Below are positions 42,036 to 51,417 of a stretch of DNA of 64,000 nucleotides, piece after piece. The position numbers were made by a program, and so were the translations under genes. The notes under the pieces are model-generated. The model was not told the origin of the DNA, searched no databases, and was given only the letters and a program-made list of their open reading frames with translations. The stretch's first letter is position 1. Every line of letters begins with the position of its first letter. The stretch comes from Gracilaria domingensis (Eukaryota > Rhodophyta > Florideophyceae > Gracilariales > Gracilariaceae): assembly GCA_022539475.1 (NCBI GenBank), contig VCMS01000021.1, forward strand, positions 434,001 to 498,000, in the 5' to 3' direction.

Positions 42036-42765
42036 CGTGACTCCAATAGACGGGCGGAATTGCGGCGGGAGTGCGGCGAGATCGCGGCAGAAGACTCCAC
42101 GGGTGAAGCTGATGGAAAAGGGGCAGGTACGAACTGGGGCAGGTACCGAACAGAGGGGTGGGTGGAAAGGCGCCGGTGCGGAAGAAGGGCGGGCTGGAGG
42201 GCGGGCTGGAGGGCGGGCTGGAGGGCGGACCGGAGGGCGGGCTGTGGCGCGGCGAGGTGCGAGGCGGGCGGCCACGGGCGCGGCACATATACCAACGGTG
42301 CCGAAGGTAGCGCCGCGCGGCATTGGCGCGCGCGCGCGCGGGGCTGGGCAGAGAGCGGTGGTGGGCGGAGCGGTGTCAGTCGCACGCGCCAGCCGCACAA
42401 ACGATTGGCGCGCTCTGCGCGTGAATCTTCCGATCTACCAGATCCGTGTCACGTCGCGCCGCTCGTGGCCACGTTGCGCGCGCGCCGTGAACAGGCGCGC
42501 GTGCTGGCGCGCGCGCTGGCGCGCGCGCGGAACAACGGCGCGCGCCGCGCCGCTTGGCGCGCGCGCATTGGCCGCGGCGCGTCGCGGCGCGGCGTGGCGG
42601 TGCTCGTGCCGCCGAAGCCGTCGATGATCCTCCGCATGCAGCCCGCATGATCTCGCGCCGCCGTTGCTCGCGCAGCCGTCGCGCTCGGCGCGTGTGAGTC
42701 GTGGCGCGTCGCCCCGGCCGCACATCGCCGCGGCGCATCGCTCCGCCCTCCACGCCCCCGCGCTC
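42036..42765. other. GC-rich divergent promoter (UGP / PPR protein)
   Basis: A very GC-rich block with many GCGCGC runs. It holds the 12-base tandem array at 42187-42244. Long open frames on both strands here are probably composition artefacts, because stop codons are rare at this GC content. Confidence 0.6.
42187..42244. repeat. 12-base tandem minisatellite, nearly five copies
   Basis: Unit GGGCGGGCTGGA repeated about 4.8 times with one variant unit (GGGCGGACCGGA). It lies about 150-210 bases upstream of the UGP start codon. Confidence 0.85.
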
Positions 42766-44871
42766 ATGGCCGCCTTCGTCCTCGCGCTGCCGCGGCCGCG
42801 CCGCCGCGCCCGCTGCGCGCCGCCGCCCGCGCTCACCTTCGCCGCGCCGCCGCGCTGTCTGGCCGCCGCGTCCTCCAAGTCGTCGCGCCCGCTGCCGCCG
42901 CCTTCCGACTTGTCGCAGGCCATTCGCGACCGTGTGCCGGCGCGCATACTGCCCCTGCTGGCGGCGCGCCTGAACGACGCGCGTCACCCCCTCACCCCGC
43001 AGCTGTGGCGCCAGGCGCTCAACGCCTGTCTTACCGCACGGAACCCCAATGCAGTCGCGGCCGTGCTGTTCCGCGGGCTCAACTCCCCGCTGGCAATGCG
43101 CTTGCACATATCTTTCTTTGTGCAGCCGCTCAGGTTTCTCGCCTCTACCTCCAAGTGGAATCTGGTCTTTCCGCTGCTTGATAGCATGTGGGCTGCCGCC
43201 AATGCAGTCGCCCCGGATGAGAAGCTCATCGTCAGTCTGGCCAATACCGCCGTCAATCGAAATAGTTACCGCGTCTCGCTCAAGCTCTTCGGTCTCATGC
43301 GTCACCACGGAATTGAAATGGGCCCGTTTTCGTACTCGGTGCTACTCAAGTCACATGGCCGCGCAAACAATGTTGTTGCCGTCAAGTCTGCGCTGGCAGA
43401 GATCAGTCACAGAGAGCTCCAAATGGATTCTGTGTTACTCAATTCCGCAATCGATGCTCTAGTGCGATGTAATGACCTTGCCACCGCCATGCGCATGCTG
43501 TCCGACGATGCCAACAAACCGCTGCTTGATGTCGCTAGCTACAACACCATCATCAAGGGCTTTGCGCGTCGCGGGCTCGTTGCAAATGCTTTCGGCGTCA
43601 TAGATACAATGAAAGCTACCCGCTGTTCTCCGAACCAGGTCACCAGGAACACGTTGCTTTCCGCTTGTGTTCAAGCTGGTGACTTTGACAGAGCATGGCG
43701 CCTCATCGACGACAAAGAAGCTGGCTTGCCGCCCATCAACTCTTCTCCTACTACCCCCGCGCTTGATGCCTCCCCTGCTCCTCCACAGCGGCGTAACGCC
43801 GAACAGAATGACTCCTCTTCATTACAGTTGACCATAGCAATGACTTCCTTGATGTCTGGACTGGCAGATGCCGGCAAGGTGGATGAAGCGCTTAAGCTGT
43901 TCAACCGAATGAAGGAAAAAAACATTCCGCCCTCTTCCATTACCTATGCCTCTATCATTTCGGCATGCTTCCGTAATAAGGAATGCGATCGCGCCAGGGA
44001 AATGTTCCAATCATTTGTTGATGATGACGTTATTTCGCTTGAAGTTTGCAATGCGTACATGTCTGGTCTCTGCAATTCTAGACAGGCGGAGAATGTGCAA
44101 CTGGCAGCAACTGTTCTAGGCGACATGCTTTCCCGAAAACTCCACGTGTTCCCTGACATACATAGCTTCAATTGCCTGTTGGACGGCTTGGTTGGCATCA
44201 GCAATTTTGAGCAGGCGGAGCATACCATGAAGCTCATGCATGCGAATAAGGTCCGTCCCACGATAGCATCGTTTACAATTCTAATGAAAGGTTACAGTGA
44301 TAGTGGTCAGTACGGACAAGCCAAGCGAACGTTTCGTGAGCTTTCGCGCCGGAGAGTTCGGCCTGACCGCATTGCCCTCAACGCGTTCATAAACGTTTGC
44401 GTGCGGTCTGGTGACATGGCTGCAGCGGAGCATGTTGTTGGTTACATGGAGCAACGGAAAGGGGCAATCAGCCCAAGTGTTCAGAGCTACGGCCCATTGA
44501 TTGCCTCATATATGCGTCACGGGAAGTTCGACCAGGGGTGGGAAAGTTACGAACGAATGCGTTCACAAGGAATTCCGCTGAACGAGTACTTAATGCAATA
44601 CATGACGATTCAGCTGTCTCAAAATGATGGGCGGGTAAGAACAAAACAAGTGCAAACTTGCGCACAGCTTTTGAAGGATGGCTTGACTGATGGGATCAGT
44701 GTTAAACTGCTCCGAAAGTGTCGAAAAAAAATGCTGGCTGAGCTAAAGAGTAGACGAAGTCGGGAGGCTCTCAACCAATTAGCCAACGAACCAGAATTCC
44801 GACCTCCCAGCGAGCAAATATTTGATAGACATGGATGGAATAAGATTGACTCTGGGTGGCGTGTATTATAA
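42766..44871 (+). CDS. Pentatricopeptide repeat (PPR) protein, organelle-targeted
   Basis: 701 residues from ATG 42766. The first about 60 residues (MAAFVLALPRPRRRARC, Ala/Arg/Pro-rich) look like an organelle transit peptide. PPR repeats of about 35 residues run from about residue 170 to 640. Examples are SYNTIIKGFARRGLVANAFGVID, ITYASIISACFRNKECDRAREMF and SFTILMKGYSDSGQYGQAKRTF. About ten or more repeats are recognisable, one interrupted by a Pro/Ser-rich insert near residue 360. PPR proteins bind single-stranded RNA in plastids or mitochondria and control processing, stability or translation. There is no SMR, DYW or other added C-terminal domain. It ends 53 bases before the convergent fibrillin gene. 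Confidence 0.88.
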   Translation: MAAFVLALPRPRRRARCAPPPALTFAAPPRCLAAASSKSSRPLPPPSDLSQAIRDRVPARILPLLAARLNDARHPLTPQLWRQALNACLTARNPNAVAAVLFRGLNSPLAMRLHISFFVQPLRFLASTSKWNLVFPLLDSMWAAANAVAPDEKLIVSLANTAVNRNSYRVSLKLFGLMRHHGIEMGPFSYSVLLKSHGRANNVVAVKSALAEISHRELQMDSVLLNSAIDALVRCNDLATAMRMLSDDANKPLLDVASYNTIIKGFARRGLVANAFGVIDTMKATRCSPNQVTRNTLLSACVQAGDFDRAWRLIDDKEAGLPPINSSPTTPALDASPAPPQRRNAEQNDSSSLQLTIAMTSLMSGLADAGKVDEALKLFNRMKEKNIPPSSITYASIISACFRNKECDRAREMFQSFVDDDVISLEVCNAYMSGLCNSRQAENVQLAATVLGDMLSRKLHVFPDIHSFNCLLDGLVGISNFEQAEHTMKLMHANKVRPTIASFTILMKGYSDSGQYGQAKRTFRELSRRRVRPDRIALNAFINVCVRSGDMAAAEHVVGYMEQRKGAISPSVQSYGPLIASYMRHGKFDQGWESYERMRSQGIPLNEYLMQYMTIQLSQNDGRVRTKQVQTCAQLLKDGLTDGISVKLLRKCRKKMLAELKSRRSREALNQLANEPEFRPPSEQIFDRHGWNKIDSGWRVL

Positions 44872-44924
44872 GGATGTTCTTCCACAGGAAGATGTTGTAC
44901 TGTTTACCAAACGGATCATACACA

Positions 44925-45695
44925 CTATGTATCGTTTCGATTACCTCCTGCTGTTTTCTGGAAAATGGCGACATTTCCCGTTTGGCCCCGTGTTATGCGT
45001 AATTCGTCATCGAGATACGTAATGTCGGCAATCTGAAAAGCGCGAAAGGTTTTCCAGTTATCTGCAAACCAGCTGAAGAAACCGCACTTCACATTTTCCG
45101 GCTCCCAGATTTGACGCTCTTCACTCGTGGCTCTTAGTCGCCCTTGTACTTGGATATCCAACGAGACTTCGTTTCCTATCACTGGAAGTTCGAAGGTAAC
45201 GCTTTCTTCAAACGTACTCGTTCCATCCTCGCCGACGATAGTTTGAGTTATGTCCCCGACAGTGGCGTTCGGCAACAAGCGCTGAAGACCTGTGACGCCA
45301 CCAAAGTATCTTGTGATAGCGCTAGATGTGTACGCTAGACTCCATTGCCCGGAAAGTCTTGGGTCTTCTGTCGGAAATTGCGGCGGATAGTTGTCCTCAA
45401 GCGCCTCTATCACTTCTTCCAAGTCTGCTTCTTCGGCAGTCATTGTCTCAGCGTCTGGATCAATGTCCAAACCTCGGTTGAAGCCTTGTAACCTATTGAA
45501 AAGTGTTTGCTTGAGGTCCGATACACTTGATTTGGGGCTTGGTGCGTCTTTCTGTTGAACGCAAACAATCCGTGGTGCAAGCGACGGTCTTGGACGACAT
45601 CGTACATACGCAAAAGTTTTCGCCGGACCGTCTTCTGTGCTTGGGATTTGCTGCTGGGGACGACAAATCTGTAAAGTCGGAACAAAACCTACCAT
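44925..45695 (-). CDS. Plastid fibrillin / PAP-family protein (copy 2)
   Basis: 256 residues from ATG 45695. A Ser/Pro/Arg-rich N-terminus of about 50 residues precedes the PAP_fibrillin domain: LSGQWSLAYTSSAITRYFGG, VTFELPVIGNEVSLDIQVQG and the C-terminal ADITYLDDELRITRGQTGNVAIF. The last block is the most conserved part of the family and parallels LDENLRISRGNRGNLFIL of copy 1 at 13694-14335. The two copies differ widely outside these blocks, so they represent different fibrillin subgroups rather than a recent duplication. Lipid-associated plastid role expected. Confidence 0.9.
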   Translation of the reverse strand: MVGFVPTLQICRPQQQIPSTEDGPAKTFAYVRCRPRPSLAPRIVCVQQKDAPSPKSSVSDLKQTLFNRLQGFNRGLDIDPDAETMTAEEADLEEVIEALEDNYPPQFPTEDPRLSGQWSLAYTSSAITRYFGGVTGLQRLLPNATVGDITQTIVGEDGTSTFEESVTFELPVIGNEVSLDIQVQGRLRATSEERQIWEPENVKCGFFSWFADNWKTFRAFQIADITYLDDELRITRGQTGNVAIFQKTAGGNRNDT

Positions 45696-46319
45696 TGTTG
45701 AAAGCAATGTACCAGAATGATATTGGGAAATATCTGTGTAGGCTGTAGATTAGTATTCCTTCTTATGCGTCTGGTTTCAGTTCGCGGCAGTACTGTCGAG
45801 GGAATGCAGATAGACACCAGCGTAACGTCCTGGATACCCTTCAACCTTTTCATGCACGGGACCAAATGGGTTCCTGCCAGGAACAATTGGGTGCGGTGGG
45901 CGCGATGTGCGCATGTGCGGAATCCGCGCTGCGGATCAGCGGATCCAAGGGCGACCTCGGAGCTCGAACTGGCTGGATCAAACCAATTTGACTAATCATT
46001 TGTTGTCACGTAGGTAATTACAAATTATGCTGAACTTGCTGTATTCTTGTCGATATTTGAATACAGAAATTTGAATTCGATCCGCTATCATCTTTGAATT
46101 GCACCTGAACCAGTGGGAGAATCTGCAAGCCGGAACGCACTTCATGTCATCATGAATGATACAATCAATCATCATGATGTCATGATCTGATTCCTGGTAT
46201 ACCCGCATTCGCAACCATGCACCTCAGCACGTTTCCGACTCACCAGTGAGCACGTCTTGCAAGTATCTGTCATTGGCATCGTTCAGCTTTCACAAAAATT
46301 GTACTGCCTGTTTCTGAAC
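45696..46319. other. Divergent promoter region (fibrillin 2 / small protein)
   Basis: Contains GCGGATC-type words near 45930-45952 and an imperfect inverted repeat at 46142-46185. No gene seen. Confidence 0.5.
46142..46185. repeat. Imperfect inverted repeat, 14-base arms
   Basis: TCATGTCATCATGA (46142-46155) and TCATGATGTCATGA (46172-46185) pair with one mismatch around a 16-base loop. Confidence 0.65.
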
Positions 46320-46487
46320 ATGGGTAACAACAGTTCTAAAGCTGACAAAGCTTCAGGTGATTCACAACCAATTGAGCAGGAAAACAAAGTTGCCCTTCCG
46401 TTCAGGATTCCGAATCCATTTAAGTTTGTATATGAAGTATTGCAAGCGTTTTTCAATGCTATGGCATGGGCCTTTAACGACTTCTAA
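46320..46487 (+). CDS. Candidate 55-residue N-myristoylated microprotein
   Basis: A complete ATG-to-stop frame of 55 codons. The N-terminus MGNNSSK fits the N-myristoylation pattern (Gly2, Ser6, Lys7). The middle is polar. The C-terminal third (PFKFVYEVLQAFFNAMAWAFNDF region) can form a strongly hydrophobic, aromatic helix. This would give a peptide attached to a membrane at both ends. No homologue recognised. Frames of this length arise by chance, so the combination of a clean myristoylation signal with a coherent hydrophobic helix is the only support. It lies between fibrillin 2 (divergent) and a repeat copy. Confidence 0.4.
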   Translation: MGNNSSKADKASGDSQPIEQENKVALPFRIPNPFKFVYEVLQAFFNAMAWAFNDF

Positions 46488-47207
46488 GGTGAAGGAAAGT
46501 CTATCGTCTATTTTGTGATTCAAAAGGAATGAATCTAGTATCGGATTTCAAACCAAAAACTGTGCTGACGCCCGGTCTCGAGTTGTTCGGTAAATTGATT
46601 CGATCTCTATTGCAGCACAGCTTTTTGTAAGGCATTCAACAGTGCTGCATGCTTCGGACACGCATCCTTAACCCAAAACACTTTCCATTACCTGCGGACC
46701 GGGAGTGCTGAATGCTGCTGAGCATTATATCTTGAGGAATCGAACTTTGTCGAAACGTTTATGTTCGTCAGCGATGCGCCACGGACAGGATTTGGCTGTT
46801 GGTGAAAACATCAGAAATTGGCCTGAGATGATACAGGTACTGACGTACTCGCAAAGGCTTTTCTAGCGAGAGAGCGTCTCTTTGACGAGAAGCGCTCTAT
46901 ATTACGCCGGAATTAGGCCGAAATACCCGTAGAAAGTGGCAAAGACAGAGAGAAGCACTGAACGCAATCTTTCTCTTCCCGTTTCTGTATGCCATCAAAT
47001 GTTAGTTCGATCTCTGGAAATCATGGAAGCGACCTTTTGTATCAATGAATCGCTTCTAAGTAGGAAAACCAGCACCTTTCCGAAACGATCAGTAGATTTC
47101 CTTGATGTCGGCAAATTCATGTCTTTGTTTAAACTATGAACTCTGATACTTCTTGCATTTCTCGTACCACGGTTTCGATAAGTTGATAACTTCAAAGGAC
47201 GCAGATG
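46488..47207. other. Intergenic region with dispersed repeat copy B
   Basis: Beyond the repeat at 46750-46955 I see no gene; remaining sequence is featureless to my eye. Confidence 0.5.
46750..46955 (+). repeat. Dispersed hairpin repeat, copy B
   Basis: Shares with copy C2, in the same order: CGTTTATGTT, CTGTTGGTGA, AGAAA-TGGCCTGA, a hairpin of the AGAGCG type, ACGCCGGAATTAG and a short purine-rich GA tail. About 65-75% identity by eye. Confidence 0.75.
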
Positions 47208-48455
47208 CTACGTTCTAACACGACAACAAGACTCAGCAGCAGAGAATCGCTTTGTCTCACTACTCCTCTGTGAAAAGCCGAGCATATAGCGCCTGTAAGC
47301 TCCAACGAACTGGAATTTCTCACACGGATTGAACATATGCCCGAGTTCTAAATCAGAGTCCGACAAAGGAAGTTTCGATCGCAGGAAATGCCCATCTGCG
47401 GAAACAAGCTGTGCTGCACAACCACGACCCGTGGCTATTGGCTCACACAGATTAAATACCCCACGAACATGAGGATGGCTCTTCTCTCTGTATCGTAGGC
47501 ACGCTTCCGTATGTGCGTCGCGCAACACCCGGTCCGAGGCACTGACGTAATGCAAACCAAGGTAATCGAGAATTGCCTGGCGAGGGACACCTTCAACCAT
47601 GTTTGCACCCGGCCACTCTGCATCTGGTACAATGTACAAGCTTATGAGTCGTCGCATCTCATCATGGAGAGGGAGGGCGTCAGAAATCATTGCCAAACCA
47701 TCGGCGGTCAAAGGTACGACTGGATGAGCAATCACAACTACATCACCATTGATATTCGCTTCAAAATTGACTAGCGAAAGTTCTTGCATCCTTTCTTCGA
47801 TTAAACGATCAACTAAAGCTTTTGATTCAGGACTCGGAAATACAGCAATGTACAAGCTGTTGTTCATCATAACTATCCATCGAATCATCACGAGAGTGTA
47901 ACACTCCAAGGGCAATCCATCGACGAAACAAGACGGTAGCGTCACGGACGTGGAAGTCACCATTTTCGGTCTCAAAGTTACCAATCATAGAGAGAGGTTT
48001 CTTGACGCATGTAGGAATCGGGGTGGTGTCATAAAAGACACATTTAAGGGTCGACAGTTTGACTTCTGAGATTCATTCAAAGATGAAAAGAGCTGTTTAG
48101 CACTCTTGAAGAACGTTTGAGCAATAATATCATCTGAAGTATCACGAGCAACCTTTTCAGCCAAAGAATATTGTTGTGTAAACGAATAGAAGAACTCAGA
48201 TGTAGCATGCCCAATATCAACGGGAAGAGAAGAGCGTAGTTCAATCTCACCAACATGATCTCCAACTGGATTAGAATGAAACTTTTGCGGAATGGAGTTA
48301 TCGTTAGGGAGTGGATCTACCGACTTGAAGTCCAAGCCAAGGTTGCCACGGGACTGGTTGCGAACACGGGGACGATTATTCCTGCGACGCCGAGCTCTTG
48401 TAACCTTAGGTTTGGGGGTAGAAGGTTGGTCACGGAAGGCTTGAAGTTTGGCCAT
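47208..48455 (-). CDS. Uncharacterised arginine-rich protein gene, interrupted by an in-frame TGA
   Basis: Two open frames lie exactly end to end in one frame: 47985-48455 (156 residues from ATG 48455, plus a further open stretch to 48689 without ATG) and 47208-47984 (about 258 codons). Only a TGA at 47985-47987 separates them. The first part begins MAKLQAFRDQ and has a very basic stretch (RARRRRNNRPRVRNQ), like nucleic-acid-binding tails. The second part has a mixed alpha/beta composition with strands such as NSLYIAVFPS and DVVVIAHPVVPL. Another frame is also open across the junction for about 50 codons, so a small indel, an unrecognised intron or a real stop are all possible. I do not recognise a family. 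Basic N-terminal arms occur in nucleolar proteins and in some capsid-like proteins; neither is shown here. Repeats B and C flank it. Confidence 0.45.
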
Positions 48456-49148
48456 TTCAGAGTTTAGTGAAAGGCAGTACAGAAAGAAAACTGGAAGATG
48501 GAAAACGATAGCGGAGAGAGCGGATTGAGCGGCGGTGGGAATGTAACCTTCTCCTGGGGTAGAAAAAGGGCGAACGTCCAATTTGTCGAGGGAGCAGAAA
48601 GTGGGGGACTCTACAAATGTTGCGCCGTGTTCGACGACGGCGGTTGACGCACTGGATGCGCTGCCGCCGCTGCCGCCGGCGCAGTACAAGGGTACGTGTA
48701 GTACTTCTCGAGCAACTTACAACTAGAAGTAAACTAATCTTTCTCAACGCCAGTCATCGACTGTACGCGACGCAGCTTCCCCTTGGAGCCGTAAGAGCCC
48801 GTTCCGCAAATGCAACCTACCACCGGGGCCGCCACTGTGCTCGCCAGCGATCGCGCGGGACACCAGCCTCACGCCGAGGCCGCGACACCGAGCACCGCTG
48901 ACACAGCTTGTCTAGTCCCACTCCGGGACCAGAACAAGCTTCTTCGACAGATCTCATCATAATTTTCGTACTCCATGTTTGCGTCCAGTTGGACCGGAAT
49001 GGTTCGCAACTGTTGATTTGATTGAACGATATTGATCACTTCCTTATTGCGAACTCCGAAGAGGACCGGGTGTAGGGGACGTTTTCTTCCTCTTCGTGAT
49101 TTGTTGCCAATGAGGCTAAGCAGATTTAACTTCAAACGCTCGTTTTTC

Positions 49149-49210
49149 CAGCGAGAGAAAGTTTCTTTTTAAAAGAAACGCTCTACACGTCGATGTAGTG
49201 TTCCCCCTTG
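49149..49210 (+). repeat. Dispersed hairpin repeat, copy C1 (truncated)
   Basis: Only the hairpin and the 3' end word GATGTAGTGTTCCC remain. The same end word follows the (GA)n run of copy C2, which fixes the 3' end of the element. Confidence 0.65.
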
Positions 49211-49415
49211 TCTAGGCGTTTATGTTTGCCTGCCCTAAGCGAAAGAAAAGGTCTGTCTGTTGGTGAGATAGTTAGAAAGTGGCCTGAAAAGGTTTTGGCC
49301 CTCCTGGTGAGAGAACGTTTCTTTCAACAGAAACGCTCTGTAGTATGCCGGAATTAGACTATTACACCCATAAACAGAGAGAGAGAGAGAGAGAGAGAGA
49401 TGTAGTGTTCCCATA
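49211..49415 (+). repeat. Dispersed hairpin repeat, copy C2 (fullest copy)
   Basis: Order of parts: CGTTTATGTT, CTGTTGGTGA, AGAAAGTGGCCTGA, hairpin ACGTTTCT-TTCAAC-AGAAACGCT, ATGCCGGAATTAGACTA, ACACCCATAAAC, (GA)n, TGTAGTGTTCCC. It lies head-to-tail behind C1 and ends 40 bases before the AP endonuclease stop codon. Confidence 0.8.
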
Positions 49416-49454
49416 AGCAAGGAGTACAAATGCATATTCCCGAATCTTTGACGT

Positions 49455-50801
49455 TCAAGTCGTAGCTTCATTGGAGTTGCTAGATACCTTGTAATCTAGA
49501 ATGACCGGATAGTGATCACTGCCCTCCACATCGGGTCGCACGAAGCAGTCACTAAGAACACCAAGTTCGAATGTCTTGCAGTCCATGAGATGATAATCTA
49601 ATCGCCAGCCTTTCCCAGCCTCCTTCAGACGGGTTCCAAACCTTCGAGAATAGTAAGTATATCCCGGATAGTCCGTGTAGAGATTCCTCCAGCAGTCTAC
49701 CCAACCAGTTCCACTCTCAAGTAAATGACCGAATTCCTTTCTCTCTTCCGGGGTATGCCCAGCACTTTTCTTATTTCCTTTGCTGTCGTGAATGTCAATT
49801 TCCTCGTGTGCAACGTTTAAGTCACCACAATACAAAACATTCCAGTCCTCCGCTGTGCGGTTGAGAAAGTCCCTCATCTTCGGCTCAAAGGTGGTCGTCC
49901 TGTAATCAAGACGCATCAACTTGCCGCCTGAGTTTGGAACGTACGAGTTTATGATTGCCAAGCGATTATTGAAGTACAGCGAAAGAACTCTTCCTTCCGC
50001 ATCAGCAACCTCGTCCCCCATCCCTTCCTCAACTCTCTCGACTTTCAAATTCAGAGAATTGATGTTATCGTTAATGAACACGGCGACTCCGGAGTACCCT
50101 TTCTTTGCCCGAGAGTGATTCCAGTGCACGTCGTACCCTTCGATGGAGGGGATTCCATTCATGGCTTGCTCACTCATTTTTGTCTCTTGAAGGCAGAGAA
50201 CATGTGGGTTCTCCTTTTCCAGATACGACTGGAACGCTCCAGACTTAGAAATTGTTCTAAAGGATGCAACGTTCCATGTCACGACACGTAAGACTCCTGG
50301 GGGAATCTCGTATGGCCTATTGCAGTGGTCCTCAGGATAGACAGGTTTTGGAAGAACAACCACAGAACCAGCCTTTTCGCAATCGACGACGTTGGAATCA
50401 ACTTCCTCGGCGCTTTTCTTCTGCTTCACGGTTTTGGAATTTGCCCTCTTTGACTCAGTCCCTATTCTGCGAGGCTTCTTGCCTTTAGGCTCGTTCTCTT
50501 TCAGCGACCTCGGTGAAATTGATTCTTTCGTGGAGCCCTGGGTTCCATTTGCGTTCCCTATTTCCAACTTCCCTTCTACATCTCTTTTTTTTCGCTTTCT
50601 GCCGGTTACCTTAGATAGTCCCTCGTCAGCGACAGAATCTGCGCTAGAAGACCCTTTTCGAAGGCATAGACGGGCACTGCGGCGCGGGGCTTGGGACATG
50701 CTTCGTTTGAGCACAAAAAGAGCTGATTTTGAATATCGTTGAACAGCAGGTCGCAAAGAAACACAAGGAGCCCGTAAAGAAATGAACAAAATACTGTGCA
50801 T
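49455..50801 (-). CDS. APEX1: AP endonuclease of the ExoIII/APE1 family
   Basis: 448 residues from ATG 50801. The first about 40 residues (MHSILFISLRAPCVSLRP, then basic/Ser) could be an organelle presequence; a second Met (MSQAPRRSARL) could start a nuclear form. Residues about 45-170 are Lys/Ser-rich. The catalytic domain has all landmarks: VVTWNVASFR, CLQETKM (metal Glu), SGVAVF, INSYVPNSG, YCGDLNVAHEEID (catalytic Asp and Asn), WRLDYHLM and GSDHYPVI (Asp-His). It cleaves DNA at abasic sites in base excision repair. Single exon. Divergent from MED9. Confidence 0.94.
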   Translation of the reverse strand: MHSILFISLRAPCVSLRPAVQRYSKSALFVLKRSMSQAPRRSARLCLRKGSSSADSVADEGLSKVTGRKRKKRDVEGKLEIGNANGTQGSTKESISPRSLKENEPKGKKPRRIGTESKRANSKTVKQKKSAEEVDSNVVDCEKAGSVVVLPKPVYPEDHCNRPYEIPPGVLRVVTWNVASFRTISKSGAFQSYLEKENPHVLCLQETKMSEQAMNGIPSIEGYDVHWNHSRAKKGYSGVAVFINDNINSLNLKVERVEEGMGDEVADAEGRVLSLYFNNRLAIINSYVPNSGGKLMRLDYRTTTFEPKMRDFLNRTAEDWNVLYCGDLNVAHEEIDIHDSKGNKKSAGHTPEERKEFGHLLESGTGWVDCWRNLYTDYPGYTYYSRRFGTRLKEAGKGWRLDYHLMDCKTFELGVLSDCFVRPDVEGSDHYPVILDYKVSSNSNEATT

Positions 50802-51417
50802 GAGAATAGCGAGCTCCTTCGAAGCCTGCAAAACCTCAAGGTATTCGCTTTGTTTGACGATGAAATTCGATGCTGCGATGTTGGAGATGGAGCATCATCA
50901 GGATGATCCACACGAGCTACAAGGGTATATAGCTCCAAAAGATCGGATCTTCTTTTGAAGTCGTCTTTCCACAATATTGTCGTGAGACTTTTGCGGCATT
51001 TAATGTATATTTGCATTGCAACTTGCAATTTGCAAGTGTACACGTAGTCAATGCTTACGAGTATGTGTACTGCACATTGTGTAGGTCCCCATCTCGAGAT
51101 GCACGTAAAAAACGATTAAGATGTTTAAAATATCTGAAATAATTTTAAGACGTTTTAAACCATTGTAAAATCTCCATCTCATCAGTATTACTGATTCAGT
51201 ACTGCTCGCACCTTTGGTGCCGTCAGAAGTTCTGACTCAGAACCGACGGTAGGTAAAAGTTCCCTGGGGAGTGATAGAGACAGCCAAAGGCTGTCTCGCT
51301 TCTGCAGCCAGAGCGCTCTTCTGCTTGGTGGAAACTGAGCCGAAAGAGATAAAGTTTTCTTTACCGTCAGAGCAACACAACGCATCGCCTTCTCTCACGC
51401 AGCCCGCAGGTGACAAT
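50802..51417. other. Divergent promoter region (AP endonuclease / MED9)
   Basis: Two small odd-centred palindromes: ACTTGCAA-T-TTGCAAGT at 51021-51037 and ATCAGTA-T-TACTGAT at 51181-51195. Arms of 7-8 bases are within chance expectation. No gene seen. Confidence 0.5.

Larger units (their letters stand above)
48456..49454. other. Intergenic region with dispersed repeat copies C1 and C2
   Basis: Left part (48456-48800) is the probable promoter and leader of the arginine-rich gene and stays open in its frame to about 48720. The right part carries repeat copies C1 and C2 and a (GA)n microsatellite at about 49376-49400. Confidence 0.55.

Noticed and set aside
51021-51195. Small palindromes in the AP endonuclease/MED9 spacer as significant elements
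   Set aside because: Arms of 7-8 bases with a one-base centre are expected about once or more by chance in 64 kb; mentioned only as part of the wider pattern.
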